Shown here: positions 43,001 through 52,333 of the stretch, piece by piece
Numbering within the stretch: position 1 is the first letter of the stretch
Layout of the letters: the number at the start of each line of letters is the position of its first letter
DNA from: Bacteroidota bacterium
GTDB taxonomy: Bacteria > Bacteroidota > Bacteroidia > Bacteroidales > Lentimicrobiaceae
NCBI GenBank assembly: GCA_023441805.1
Contig: JAEZNO010000031.1
Location: 1 to 63,582, forward strand
Direction: 5' to 3'
Length of the DNA stretch: 63,582 bases
Notes under the pieces: generated by a model
Seen by the model: only the letters and a program-made list of their open reading frames with translations
Told to the model about the DNA's origin: nothing
The model's database searches: none
Made by a program: the position numbers and the translations under genes

Positions 43001-45472
43001 CTGTTTATCATTTACGGCAATCATCTTTATTTCAATCGGTTTGTTAGTTGACAGCCAATAAGGCAGAGGACTCAAACCAACAAAAACACTTTGCGTATAG
43101 AGGTCGAATTTCGTAAGACGGTTCACAGGTCTCCCGGTTTCATCAAAGACCGTAGTGTATATTTTCCCATCCATCAAACCGGTATTAACTGCATCAGGCA
43201 ACTGAAATTCCTGAACAGCAGTGCCTTGTAATGAGGTTACTGTCTCGCTCACTGTTGTAATAACATCAAGGCCTTCTTTAGAAGTCAAACTGAATTTGAA
43301 GTTCTTATAAGGATCAGGTCTGAAGCTTTTACGGGTTAGTCTTAATTCGTTTTCCACTTTCCGTCCTGTAGCAGGTGGTCCTGAAAGGTTATTTGCAGTA
43401 ACGGTTAGTTTTACTTTTTCGCCTGATGAATAGGATGCCTTATCAGCCTGAGCTTTGACAGTAATCCTGTCGGGCATAAATTCTTCAACCTTAATCCTGT
43501 AACTTCCCTGAAGGACATTATTTACAGTAAGAACTTCAATAGTGTACGTTCCTGTCATAGTGCTTCCCGGTAAAAGGAACCCCATCATTGCTGAACCATT
43601 TGGGTTAACGTTGATTCTTTTCTTTAGGAAATCTTTCCCATTAGGTGATATTACTTTAAAAATTACAGGGATATCGGTAATGGTATTAAAATTGAAATCC
43701 CTGAGTATAGCATTAACAAATACACTGTCACCGGGACGATACAAATTACGGTCGCCATATACAAAGATGTCGTAATCAATACCGATGGTGCGTTTTCCAC
43801 CTGTCTCAAATCTGCTAAGCTCAACGTAAGATTGGTTGAAGATCAATATATTAAAGTCTTCAGCTTTCCTCGCTGAAATCATTGATACAGTGAATCCGGG
43901 GATTTTCTTCTTAATATCTTTAAATACGGCTATTCCATCTTTGCCGGTTACTTCCCTATGAATCAGTTGATTGCTCTTGCTATGGAAATTGATTGTTATA
44001 CCTTCCAGTGGTTCTGCTGTAGCAATAGATCGTGCTGCTACAAAAATCTCATCTTCTCCTTCTCGAACTATCAGGCCAATGTCAGAATATGAAAGCATCT
44101 GAATATCCTTGAGCCAGGCTTTTTCAGTTGATTCAGCTCTAATGAGATATATACCTTTAAGTTCAGAGTTGATGTCAAGGTCTTCGGGATTGATGTGTAA
44201 AAGCCTGAGGTTCCCATTCTTTGGCAGGTTTGATGTGATATATTCTCTGCTGCTGATTACCTGGCCAAAGTTTTCATCCGGAGTGTAATTATAGCTCTCA
44301 TAATACCCATCTTCATCACCGTACCAATCCCACCGTTTACCCATACGGAAAAAGTGTTGAATGTTATTTTCGAAGACTTTAAAGACAGTTACTTTAATCT
44401 TTGGTACATTAATTATATTAAGGCCAATATTACCTGCACCTTTAGGGGTGAGGTACATACCTGTTTTATCGGCAAAAGATATATAAGGTGCCAAAGCTCC
44501 AAAGGTTACCTCTTTAACCTGATCATTTCCTAATTGAGGTCCGAAGACTCCTTTAAGTTCCTTTTTAATTGTGAGACGGTAACTTTGATTATCTGTGAAA
44601 TTTCCTTTAACAACAAATCCGTTGCTGATCAATGAGACCTCGAATTCTAAAACCGGATCAACCTGAACAAAATTTTGAATACCTGCTGCTTCCACCGGTT
44701 GAGAAGTATATACGGTAATCACTCCGGTTGCTTCTTCAAAGCCGGTTGTTACATCTATTATTTCCAGGGTATTGACAGGTGGCACAGATACTGAAATGGT
44801 CTTAGATTCGGTTGATTTCCTGTTTGATCCTAATGTAGTCATTCCTTCCTTCATCACAATTTCAAGTGAATTCAATGGTGTACTTGAAGTATATGCTGAA
44901 ATAATTTCAATTTCTTCTGAAGCGGATGTTGTCATTACAGTAAATGCTTCTTCTTGACCATTTACTTTTAACAGTAAGTGCTTCTTTGCATCATCCGGAC
45001 GAACCGGATAGTTAAAGTGAATCCTTAAATGAAGATCAATTTGTGAAGCAATTGCCTCATTTCGACTCCAGAATGCATAACTGCTTATCAAGTCAAGATA
45101 AGGAGTATGAAAAGTAATTACCTCATCTTTTATTACTTGTTTTTCTTTTGTGATTCTGTTAATCTTATCTGTAAAAGTAGCCTTATAGTCTGTGTTTGGT
45201 GCAAACGACTTGGTTGGTGAAAACACCAATACTTGTTTATCTTCCCATTTGAATTTCCCGAGTACCGGTGGATCGAATTCAATATATACAGTACTATCCC
45301 ACAGCCCGATCAGTGAATCGGGTGCTATATCCTTATTAAATTGAAATTCGAGATTCTGTAACTGATCAATTTGGTCAGTAAAATTTACAGGCTTAACATT
45401 GATGTAATTGCCTGTGCAAGCTGTTAAAAGAGATGCAATTACCAGGATTGCTGAATAGAAGGTCTTATTCAT
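40067..45472 (-). CDS. alpha-2-macroglobulin-like lipoprotein with thioester
   Basis: The protein has about 1800 residues. It starts at MNKTFYSAILVIASLLTAC, where LTAC is a lipobox; the ATG 57 bases upstream would hide that signal. Successive MG/beta-sandwich domains include YDIFVYGDRNLYRPGDSVFV. The bait/MG7 region follows, then the thioester motif YPYGCTEQT (residue about 1340) within the alpha-alpha barrel, and a C-terminal domain ending TFYYMVRVVGKGTF. Bacterial macroglobulins trap proteases in the periplasm; the intact CxEQ site means covalent trapping is possible. The usual pbpC partner is absent; a membrane HExxH gene is coupled instead. The usher-like gene ends 97 bases upstream and may be in the same transcript. 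Confidence 0.9.
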   Translation of the reverse strand: MNKTFYSAILVIASLLTACTGNYINVKPVNFTDQIDQLQNLEFQFNKDIAPDSLIGLWDSTVYIEFDPPVLGKFKWEDKQVLVFSPTKSFAPNTDYKATFTDKINRITKEKQVIKDEVITFHTPYLDLISSYAFWSRNEAIASQIDLHLRIHFNYPVRPDDAKKHLLLKVNGQEEAFTVMTTSASEEIEIISAYTSSTPLNSLEIVMKEGMTTLGSNRKSTESKTISVSVPPVNTLEIIDVTTGFEEATGVITVYTSQPVEAAGIQNFVQVDPVLEFEVSLISNGFVVKGNFTDNQSYRLTIKKELKGVFGPQLGNDQVKEVTFGALAPYISFADKTGMYLTPKGAGNIGLNIINVPKIKVTVFKVFENNIQHFFRMGKRWDWYGDEDGYYESYNYTPDENFGQVISSREYITSNLPKNGNLRLLHINPEDLDINSELKGIYLIRAESTEKAWLKDIQMLSYSDIGLIVREGEDEIFVAARSIATAEPLEGITINFHSKSNQLIHREVTGKDGIAVFKDIKKKIPGFTVSMISARKAEDFNILIFNQSYVELSRFETGGKRTIGIDYDIFVYGDRNLYRPGDSVFVNAILRDFNFNTITDIPVIFKVISPNGKDFLKKRINVNPNGSAMMGFLLPGSTMTGTYTIEVLTVNNVLQGSYRIKVEEFMPDRITVKAQADKASYSSGEKVKLTVTANNLSGPPATGRKVENELRLTRKSFRPDPYKNFKFSLTSKEGLDVITTVSETVTSLQGTAVQEFQLPDAVNTGLMDGKIYTTVFDETGRPVNRLTKFDLYTQSVFVGLSPLPYWLSTNKPIEIKMIAVNDKQKSVSSKANLEVLLVEWQTVLERNYGRIEYSSQRHEVVILSKTISIPANGISEFWTPHVNGEYIIRLRTPESNMWVEESFYAYRYGDSDVSAFKINKDGQIDITFDKASYQPGDEASVLFKTPFAGELLVTVEQNKVLDHYMLKADNSGSSMKLKIKDNYLPNVWITATLLRKTSEPGIPLTVAHGFASIQIEKSSNKLPVVITVPDKIRSNVKQKVTVKTTPGAEVTIAVVDEGILQITDYKTPDPYGYFYGKRALEVTPYDLFDELLPEITSKRSTPGGDQGFDLGKRLNPLTAKRVKLLSLWSGKMKADKNGIANFTAQIPQFTGAVRVMVVSYKDQMFGSGEKTMKVSDPINISSSLPRFMSPGDIANVDVTIMNTTTQPMKVKLSVTSSGTGGTNAPFTSTNLSHNNITVPANSEQRINYSLKALDVIGSGEITFQAIAANEIFTEKTTLGVRPAVPLVKDAMSGAMSGDTSANLKSNVQFIKGSGSSKVLLTKNPAGQFAEHLQELINYPYGCTEQTISAAFPQLYFSDLTQLLKKGYIPGSELTGIFITEAIRKIAATQQYNGALSMWPGYSNGINWWTSAYAAHFLFEAERAGYTVDNQLTSGLSKYLLERVKEKPYDNYSYYDYAGKKWNRITEPSKEIFYSLYVLALTGKHHLPTMNYFKSRIDELSTDNRFLLAAAYKLAGDSKSYESIVPKEWVSSDIELMTGRSFNSPIRDRALALYTLVTIDDNHLMVATLARQLGEMIKQRQWMSTQERVFSTLALGKLAKSAGSGNISASINAGAKSYSFKDKDLVVKLPAFEAQITSTGSGKLFWYLESEGLPFSMQVKEEDKVLRVRRQIYDRTGKIIPGTQVKQGDLIVIAVTVSTNDNSTVDNVVVTDLLPACFEIENTRLTFDREMEWIKDRSEPEYKDIRDDRINFFTNASGKPKTFYYMVRVVGKGTFVQGAVGAEAMYNGQYYSYFGKRKITSL

Positions 45473-45568
45473 GGTTTGATAGGTTTCTTTGATCCGGAAA
45501 CATTTCATGCAGTGCTGAAATGATATCAAAGATATTAAAATTCTTCGATTACGACTTGATATTGACTT

Positions 45569-48160
45569 TTATCGCAATATAGGAATGAGCGTAAAATTGA
45601 TGTCATCAATTATGTCACCGTATTCATTCGCATCAATTGTAAATTCAAAGGACTCAGGCGAAGAATTGTAATTCAATCTTTGTAATTGAGTTGCATCAGG
45701 TTTGACAATATAATCACCCGGAGGCAGGCCTAAAAAGTTAAAATATCCATCCGATTCACTCATTGTCCGGCTAAATAATTTTCCTTCTTTATCGTAGAAG
45801 TTAAGAATAATCCTTCCCTGACCGGATAATTTGTTGTCCTTTTGGATGTAAACCATCCCATTTACTTCACCCATTACTTTAACCGGTATATACACTTGTT
45901 TGAATTGTGAAGGATCGACCATTATACTCATTGATTTCATGGGTAATTGCCAGGCTATGTTTTCAAAACCTGAGTCGTCTAACTCAAGTAAATAAGATGT
46001 ATAAGGTTCTAATTCAACAATTCTTATCAATGAATCATTAGTATTCTTGAGTATCCGGCCACCATTCAATCTAATATCAATCCCTGCTGCCAAAGGCTCA
46101 TGTTCAGACTTGACTCCATTATTATCAAGATCAAGAAACGGAATTATAGTAATACCTGATTTTCCAATTGAGCTTCGGTTGTCAGTATGTACATATGCAT
46201 TACCACTGCCAAATGCAATACTACCCCTGGTACTTACATTAGTGGTGATTTGTCTTTTTGTGTTTCGCAAAGTTGTGGCTGTTTGAGTAAACGGCAGATC
46301 AAATCTGAACGTAAATTCAAAACTTCTGTACATAGATCTTATATTTTCCTCATAAATAAATGAGAGATGAGCCTTTCTCGAGAAATTCTTCTCAATCTCA
46401 GTTCTTATCGAAATCAACTCTTTATTGGTAATATTGAACTGAGCCTGTGGACGTATATTAAACGATCTGAAGAGTTTAAGACCAACAGCAATATTCGAAT
46501 AGATATATGGATTATTACCCGGAAGCCAATTTGCATAAGCTGAAACATTGGTACTTATACATTTGTAGAATGAGGAAAAGATTGCTTCAGCACTGGAATA
46601 AGTCGTTAACGGTAGAACATTCTGGCGATACCCCATTCTTAGAAATGCATAGCTTTTACCTGTAGTGAGCGGAAAAGAAATATTTATCCGCCGTTCTTCA
46701 AGATAGTTATAACTGATTGCCTGCTGCCCTTCACGGTATTTAGTGTAATCAAGTTCAACCGATACATTTGAACGTGAACGGTACGACAGCAATCCATGAG
46801 TCTTAACACCGTGTGTATAATCACCCGAAAAGAGGAAATTGCTCAAAAAACGTGTGGATGCAGTGAAAAATGGCATTACACTATTACTTTTTAGTGCTGA
46901 ATAATATTCAACTCCGGCTCCTACCGTAACACTTTTGTTAACACCTAACAATGCCTCACCGCGTGAGAATGTATTTGCAAGAGTATCAGTTACAATTCCT
47001 CCTGTAAGATTAAACTCAACTTTCCCCCGAGGGACGAAATTATAAGGGATATTTATAGTCTCTTCTTTAGTACGTTCTTCGCCCCATGGACCGTAGAATT
47101 TCAATGTAATGACCGAAGTGCCATAAACCAGTGGCACTTCAAATGAGAAAAATCCTGAAGCATCAGCTACTGTATAGTTTACAATCACATTGTTTATGTA
47201 AAGTTCTACTGTCCATCCCGGTTCAGTAAAATCGGCAAGAGTATAACTACCGTAAGATTTCCTGAAAGATACCGGACTGTTTGAAATCATTAATCCTGTA
47301 AAAGGTGCGTACAATGAAGATGTTGAGCGAATTGGGAACTTACCAACCTGTACTTGCTTAATTGAAGTTTGATTATTTACCCATCTCCACTTGTATTGTT
47401 GTTGTCTTTCATCCAAACCGGTTTCTGTTGAATAATATAACAGAGCAGATGCTTCACCCCCAAATAGTTCAGTGCTGCCGCCAAGAGCTATTCTGGTATC
47501 CGTTTTCAAATTGCTTACCTGCATTGAGTTGACTGACCAATCAATCATGCCACCCCTGAAAAGATGATATTCTCTTTGTAAAGTTGTATCCGCTTCTCTT
47601 ACACCACTAAGAAGATCAATGTTCTTTCTCATCTGTCGCAAGCGAAGTTCTTTTATTACAGGCAATTCATGTGCAGTTTTCAGATTAAGCGAAAGGGTTC
47701 TGAAATTGAAGTTAATATACAGCCCAAATAATTCACCGTAAAGGACATTCCTGAAATACAGCCCGGTTTCTGTCCTGAATGCATCTTCAGGTTTCAGTTG
47801 TCTGATGGTTTTGCCAACTGTTACTGTTTTGCTGACCAGATTTATGGAATACCTGTTATCTTCATTTATAAAAAATCCGTTTATGCTGTCATTGTTTTTT
47901 GAAGGTATATGGTTGATCTTTAATAAACCAAAAAGAGTTGATACATCGATGTATATGTTATCATTCATATAGATTGCATCAATTTCATACCCGCCGACAT
48001 TTTCAATCATCAAATAGACAGTGATATCCTCATATTCTGGCACGACATCCTGAGCCTGAAGGCATGGAGGGTACATCAGAATTGTCAAAAGAGCCGTCAG
48101 GCTGAATTTGAATATCCTATTGAGTAATGTAGTGAGTGGGTTATTGATGGTTGTCGGCAT
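45569..48160 (-). CDS. usher-like outer-membrane protein
   Basis: The protein has 863 residues. A signal peptide (about 1-36, CLQAQ) precedes an N-terminal periplasmic domain (about 45-160). A barrel with alternating aromatic strands follows and contains a plug-like stretch near residue 315, GWTVELYINNVIVNYTVADA then FFSFEVPLVYGTSVITLKF and YGPWGEER, which resembles the plug of fimbrial ushers. Two C-terminal beta-sandwich modules follow: PFLDLDNNGVKSEHEPLAAG, and a carboxypeptidase-regulatory-like GRIILNFYDKEGKLFSRTMS. Similarity to proteobacterial ushers is weak, so this is called usher-like from layout and from the chaperone and subunit genes upstream. The gap to the DUF4402 gene before it is 5 bases. 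Confidence 0.7.
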   Translation of the reverse strand: MPTTINNPLTTLLNRIFKFSLTALLTILMYPPCLQAQDVVPEYEDITVYLMIENVGGYEIDAIYMNDNIYIDVSTLFGLLKINHIPSKNNDSINGFFINEDNRYSINLVSKTVTVGKTIRQLKPEDAFRTETGLYFRNVLYGELFGLYINFNFRTLSLNLKTAHELPVIKELRLRQMRKNIDLLSGVREADTTLQREYHLFRGGMIDWSVNSMQVSNLKTDTRIALGGSTELFGGEASALLYYSTETGLDERQQQYKWRWVNNQTSIKQVQVGKFPIRSTSSLYAPFTGLMISNSPVSFRKSYGSYTLADFTEPGWTVELYINNVIVNYTVADASGFFSFEVPLVYGTSVITLKFYGPWGEERTKEETINIPYNFVPRGKVEFNLTGGIVTDTLANTFSRGEALLGVNKSVTVGAGVEYYSALKSNSVMPFFTASTRFLSNFLFSGDYTHGVKTHGLLSYRSRSNVSVELDYTKYREGQQAISYNYLEERRINISFPLTTGKSYAFLRMGYRQNVLPLTTYSSAEAIFSSFYKCISTNVSAYANWLPGNNPYIYSNIAVGLKLFRSFNIRPQAQFNITNKELISIRTEIEKNFSRKAHLSFIYEENIRSMYRSFEFTFRFDLPFTQTATTLRNTKRQITTNVSTRGSIAFGSGNAYVHTDNRSSIGKSGITIIPFLDLDNNGVKSEHEPLAAGIDIRLNGGRILKNTNDSLIRIVELEPYTSYLLELDDSGFENIAWQLPMKSMSIMVDPSQFKQVYIPVKVMGEVNGMVYIQKDNKLSGQGRIILNFYDKEGKLFSRTMSESDGYFNFLGLPPGDYIVKPDATQLQRLNYNSSPESFEFTIDANEYGDIIDDINFTLIPILR

Positions 48161-48165
48161 TGCAA

Positions 48166-48672
48166 TTACTCCTGCATGAAAGTGATGGTAAAAGTGCCGT
48201 AATAATTACCCGGAGGAGTTTCCATCGACCCTCCAACCATAAGCGTACCTCCAACCCGGACTTGTGTTCTGAATGGAGGGTCAATTGTATTCACAAATGG
48301 TGAATGTGGTAGTGAAGAGTCAATTCTCAATTGAGTACTTACGCTTGAGGGTCCTGTAAGTATTGTCATTACAGGAAGATAGATGTGAATTATATTACCG
48401 GGAAGTGCTTCGACTTCAAATATCGCAGGATATGATCCTACTCCTGAGTTCAATAGCCATATATCGCCTGTTTTATCTCTTGAACCTTCGGGAGTTACAG
48501 TTACAGTTCCGCCGGTTGTCCCATTTATGAAAGCACCGAAATTCAGATCCTGAAAAGTGGTTACTTTCAATGGACGGGGCGGCAGTTCCTGTGCCATAAT
48601 CGTTGGTGCACAAAACAGCAGAGCAGCAATGATTAACATTAATCTGAGTATCTGTACTTGTTTCTCTATCAT
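48166..48672 (-). CDS. DUF4402 pilin-like subunit (third DUF4402 gene)
   Basis: The product has 168 residues. A signal peptide (about 1-27, IMAQ) precedes DUF4402: TTFQDLNFGAFINGTTGGTV, TVTPEGSRDKTGDIWLL and a C-terminal strand GNYYGTFTITFMQE. That final strand pattern (G-Y-x-G-x-F-x-V/I-T) resembles the terminal donor/acceptor strands of chaperone-usher subunits such as CsuA/B. The first ATG overlaps the adhesin stop by 4 bases. Position between adhesin and usher suggests a minor or anchoring subunit. Confidence 0.8.
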   Translation of the reverse strand: MIEKQVQILRLMLIIAALLFCAPTIMAQELPPRPLKVTTFQDLNFGAFINGTTGGTVTVTPEGSRDKTGDIWLLNSGVGSYPAIFEVEALPGNIIHIYLPVMTILTGPSSVSTQLRIDSSLPHSPFVNTIDPPFRTQVRVGGTLMVGGSMETPPGNYYGTFTITFMQE

Positions 48673-51272
48673 CGCTTTAATAATATCTTTTTTGAAACCG
48701 TTCCCTGATTTGTACGCATGGTTATAATACCTATGCCATCATAAGGAATGTTGCCTAATACATGAGTACCTTTACCATTGATATCCTTATAATAAATGAC
48801 CCGCCCTGTCATATCCGACAACTGAGTATTTACTTGTTCATATAAGCCGTCAATCCTGACATGAATGCTGCCATTTTCACAGTATGCGTTAAAGCTGACT
48901 GATCCGAAAGCATCTTCTTCGATTACTTCTTTTGAAAGGATTAAAACAAAGCGATTAATGATGACTTCATTATCAATGTCAAATGAATAGCTTTCATTTG
49001 ATGATAGGCTGATAATTCTACCGGTATAGTTGTCTTTTAAATAAATGTACTGATTGTCAAATCCTGAAAAATCATTTAAGCTAATTCTGATTCTTCCTTT
49101 TGCAGAAGCTGAAATTCCTAACGGAATTATTTGGAAGTCATCATGTAATTCCAAAGACTTGATTGACGATTTGTCTCCATTTTCGGTTGAATAATACAGG
49201 CTGGGTACACTTGTATCAGTATTTAGGATTTTAAGTGCGTCTGCCTTTGCATCAATTGATTCAGATGCATCAGGTTTAAAATACAGTACCAGGTAGTCGG
49301 CAACAGTGTTTGTATGTTCAAATCCGGCCTTTAATCTTATCACAGGATATTCTGGTTTGGCTTTCTTGTGATAAAAGGGATTTAAAAAGGCAACCCTTAC
49401 ATCATTATTGAACGTGAGAGATCCTTCAGTAGCAGCATCATTTACATGAACAAAGAAGCCTTGTTGGGCCGGAATAATCGAAGTTGCCATGCCATCACTC
49501 GAAATTCCATTTATGTATGAGCTATAAGTACCGGCATAGGGATCGGATGTAGATGCATCAAAGTAGTAGATTGCATCATCGATATTTTCCTTAATCCAAC
49601 CGTCAACATCCCAATCAATGGGAGAAGGGTAAGGGTTACCTATAAGATTAAATCCTTTAGTGAATTCCCGGTGGCTATTATATAATGAGATAGGGCCAAT
49701 TTGTCCGTTATTGACAATTCCTGAACCTGAAATTGTTTTTTCACCTCCTATGCTGCCGAAATTTATAGCATAACCTACGCCCTGGTCAAGAGGCAATTGG
49801 GGATCAGTATATCTTTCCCAACCTGTATTCTCATTGCTTTCATCATATTTCCAGAAACTGGCAAAAGATGAAATTAAGTCAACATCATCAGCAAACTGCC
49901 CAACTGTCATATTCCGGAAGGGAGAACTGTAATACTTATATCCGTATGCTGAAGGCAGGTATCTCTCAATTGTCACTTCTCCAATTAGTTCTCCTGTCCC
50001 GCTTCCGTCGATCATTGCAGTTTTTTTCTCATCAGATTTGAGAATCAGGTTGTTGGAACTATATAGATTGCCTAAGATAATTGAAACTATCCCGGTTACG
50101 TTCAATTTCCCCTGAATTGTTACACCTGATGGGTTATTAATCTTTAAACCATCTATGGTGTTATCAATGAAACTCCCGCCATCAATAACCTGAGCTGTGT
50201 TACCATTGAACTCAATACTTCCTGATTTGCAATCAAGAGTGCCATTATTGATTACATTTCCTGATAACCGGATAACCCCGTGTGAGACTATCACAGAAGC
50301 GGCCTGCTCAATTATGAGGTCTTTAGCTGCACCAGTATTTCCGTTACTAATGATTGGATAAGATGTTAATCCTGAAGGAATAATTGCATTTTCTTCAGCT
50401 GTTGGAACATTGCACGACCAGTTCTTTGAATTATTCCAATTGTTGTCGACTGCCCCTGTCCATTTATTAGCGCATTGTATTGTAGTTGGAGTGATTATTA
50501 CTAATCCATTGGCACCGGAACCACCGGCTCTATTTTGATTAACATTTGAATTTGCACCTGAACCTCCGCCACCGTATGATTCTCCGGTCAAACCATCACC
50601 ATTAATTGCCGGTGAGTTTGCTCCGCGCCCACCATAATTCTCTTTAGCCAAACCACCAACGTCAGCAATTGCATTATTGCCGTTACCTGATGAGCCTGCT
50701 CCTCCACCGCCGGCACCACCATATTGCGGGTTGTAATAATTCCCGGCTGAACCATCACCTCCTTTATATATTATATCGCCAATTGAATTTGATGAACTTC
50801 CTTTTGCTCCTTGTCCGCTAGTATTAGCTTTTGTGATGTTTAATGCTCCGTCACCACCGCTTGCAAGTACAATAATTGAGTTTTCAATGCTTATACTTGA
50901 AGCTTCACCGCTATTTGCATATTTACCAATGGGAATTGAACCTTCACCTCCTTTGCCAACAAAGACAGTATATATAGTTCCCGGGATAACATTGAAAGTA
51001 CTGCTTGAGTAAGAACCTCCGGCACCGCCACCTGCAGCAGATTTTTTATCCACACCACCTCCGGCACCCCCGCCACCCCATGCTTCAACTCTAATTTCAT
51101 ACACCCCCTCAGGTACTTTATAAGTATGCGTTCCGGGTGAAATGTACATTACAGACTCCTGGGCAAAAGTGTTTTCTAACGTTACAAAATAAAGCAAGGT
51201 GCCAATCAATAGCGTTAGACTATTATAAAAAAATCTTTTGTTTATTTTATGCGATTCGGTGCCGGTTGTCAT
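48669..51272 (-). CDS. secreted glycine-rich adhesin with type IX-like C-terminus
   Basis: The protein has 867 residues. A signal peptide is likely up to ENTFAQ (about 38). Residues about 45-265 are glycine-rich (EAWGGGGAGGGVDKK, GGGGAGSSGNGNNA, YGGGGSGANSN), like structural or ice/mucin-type adhesin tips in which GGxG loops cap beta-structure. A middle domain begins WTGAVDNNWNNSKNWSC. A later region reads GFNLIGNPYPSPIDWDVDGW, a module frequent in secreted Bacteroidota proteins. The last ~70 residues end GIITMRTNQGTVSKKILLKR, close to type A sorting domains of the type IX system. The chaperone gene is 20 bases upstream and the DUF4402 gene overlaps by 4 downstream. Confidence 0.75.
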   Translation of the reverse strand: MTTGTESHKINKRFFYNSLTLLIGTLLYFVTLENTFAQESVMYISPGTHTYKVPEGVYEIRVEAWGGGGAGGGVDKKSAAGGGAGGSYSSSTFNVIPGTIYTVFVGKGGEGSIPIGKYANSGEASSISIENSIIVLASGGDGALNITKANTSGQGAKGSSSNSIGDIIYKGGDGSAGNYYNPQYGGAGGGGAGSSGNGNNAIADVGGLAKENYGGRGANSPAINGDGLTGESYGGGGSGANSNVNQNRAGGSGANGLVIITPTTIQCANKWTGAVDNNWNNSKNWSCNVPTAEENAIIPSGLTSYPIISNGNTGAAKDLIIEQAASVIVSHGVIRLSGNVINNGTLDCKSGSIEFNGNTAQVIDGGSFIDNTIDGLKINNPSGVTIQGKLNVTGIVSIILGNLYSSNNLILKSDEKKTAMIDGSGTGELIGEVTIERYLPSAYGYKYYSSPFRNMTVGQFADDVDLISSFASFWKYDESNENTGWERYTDPQLPLDQGVGYAINFGSIGGEKTISGSGIVNNGQIGPISLYNSHREFTKGFNLIGNPYPSPIDWDVDGWIKENIDDAIYYFDASTSDPYAGTYSSYINGISSDGMATSIIPAQQGFFVHVNDAATEGSLTFNNDVRVAFLNPFYHKKAKPEYPVIRLKAGFEHTNTVADYLVLYFKPDASESIDAKADALKILNTDTSVPSLYYSTENGDKSSIKSLELHDDFQIIPLGISASAKGRIRISLNDFSGFDNQYIYLKDNYTGRIISLSSNESYSFDIDNEVIINRFVLILSKEVIEEDAFGSVSFNAYCENGSIHVRIDGLYEQVNTQLSDMTGRVIYYKDINGKGTHVLGNIPYDGIGIITMRTNQGTVSKKILLKR

Positions 51273-51292
51273 CCTTACTAACAGAGTGTAAT

Positions 51293-52204
51293 TTATTTAA
51301 GGGAGAGCTCTGCTGTTGCGTAAATTTCTTTATTCAAGTCACTTGGTGCCTGATAAGTAATTATGAGATTGCCTTTTGAGTAATCCACTTCGGGCAATTG
51401 GCGAAGTTTCATAACAAATTTTCTTGTTGTATTGGGAGTGTAAACAGCGATTCCTCTTACTACACCTACTTCAACCTCATTGCCTTCAGGTGATACCCAT
51501 TTTACCAGAACATCTCCAAAGACTGATTTATCGCCTGTCCTGTTAAAAGTAATGTTTAATCTTGGCTCCTGGTGAAGAGACGGGTCATGCTTTGCGCCAC
51601 TATGTTTAATAGATTGGGCATCCCCTGAGTTTTCACCATTTTCAATTTGCTGTTCGAGTAACAAATCTGAGAGCTCAACCGTGCAATTCAGATTACCGGT
51701 TCTTGCTATCACAGGTATTGTTATTCCAAAAATAGGAATCAGTCGAATTCCAATTGATGCCGTATCAACTGCTTCTTCTCCGAGCGGTTTCTCATCCGGC
51801 ACTGCCCTGAAATACAAGTGTGATCGGTACTCTGCCTCCTGCATATTTGGCATCTTCCTGAATTGCATTCTGATTACCTGTGACTCATTTGGCCCTAATA
51901 CAACATTCCTGGGGAATATGCGCAGATACTTATCAGCAAAGTACTGTCCTGAATCGGGTTCGGTAATCTCTTCAAAGGATCCCGATTCAGTCATTCGGTA
52001 TTGAACGAATGAAATGTTGTATTTGGCAGTATCCGAACCTGTATTGGCTAAGGTGATTTCCTGAGTTTGCTTATTACCTTCAAAGACAATACGGCGCGGA
52101 GTGACTAACAGATCTCCCTGGGCTAATGTTATCATAGTATTGATAAGAAAGAAAATAAGTAATATGGTTGATCTTTGGAATATTCTGTAAATAGTCGATT
52201 GCAT
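51293..52204 (-). CDS. PapD-like periplasmic chaperone
   Basis: The protein has about 303 residues from MQSTIYRIFQ; the longer frame adds 18 residues with no signal-peptide role. The signal peptide ends near TLAQ. The first Ig-like domain has GDLLVTPRRIVFEGNKQTQE, ITLANTGSDTAKYNISF and RIFPRNVVLGPNESQVIRMQ with FRKMPN, the layout of pilus chaperones including an alternating hydrophobic G1-like strand. A second domain follows with an insert of about 35 residues (EQQIENGENSGDAQSIKHSG). It is the first gene of the chaperone-adhesin-DUF4402-usher run and stands after the terminator of a DUF4402 gene. Confidence 0.78.
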   Translation of the reverse strand: MQSTIYRIFQRSTILLIFFLINTMITLAQGDLLVTPRRIVFEGNKQTQEITLANTGSDTAKYNISFVQYRMTESGSFEEITEPDSGQYFADKYLRIFPRNVVLGPNESQVIRMQFRKMPNMQEAEYRSHLYFRAVPDEKPLGEEAVDTASIGIRLIPIFGITIPVIARTGNLNCTVELSDLLLEQQIENGENSGDAQSIKHSGAKHDPSLHQEPRLNITFNRTGDKSVFGDVLVKWVSPEGNEVEVGVVRGIAVYTPNTTRKFVMKLRQLPEVDYSKGNLIITYQAPSDLNKEIYATAELSLK

Positions 52205-52289
52205 TTGTTTTTGCTTTATAATCACTGCCAAACCTACGTTAAAATTGAGGAATAGCAATGAATGATCATCAAGTATTTTTCTCTTATAT

Positions 52290-52319
52290 AAAAAAGAAAT
52301 GCCGGGGAAGCCGGCACTT
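52290..52319 (-). terminator. terminator after DUF4402 gene 2
   Basis: On the minus strand TGCCGG (52315-52310) pairs with CCGGCA (52304-52299), extended by GAAG/CTTC-like bases, followed by TTTCTTTTTT. It lies between the subunit gene and the chaperone gene, so downstream genes depend on read-through or another promoter. Confidence 0.8.
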
Positions 52320-52333
52320 CAACATGGAATTGA

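Noticed and set aside
51681..52004. 107-residue plus-strand ORF in the chaperone gene
   Set aside because: Shadow frame of the PapD-like chaperone, which has a signal peptide and a coherent operon position.
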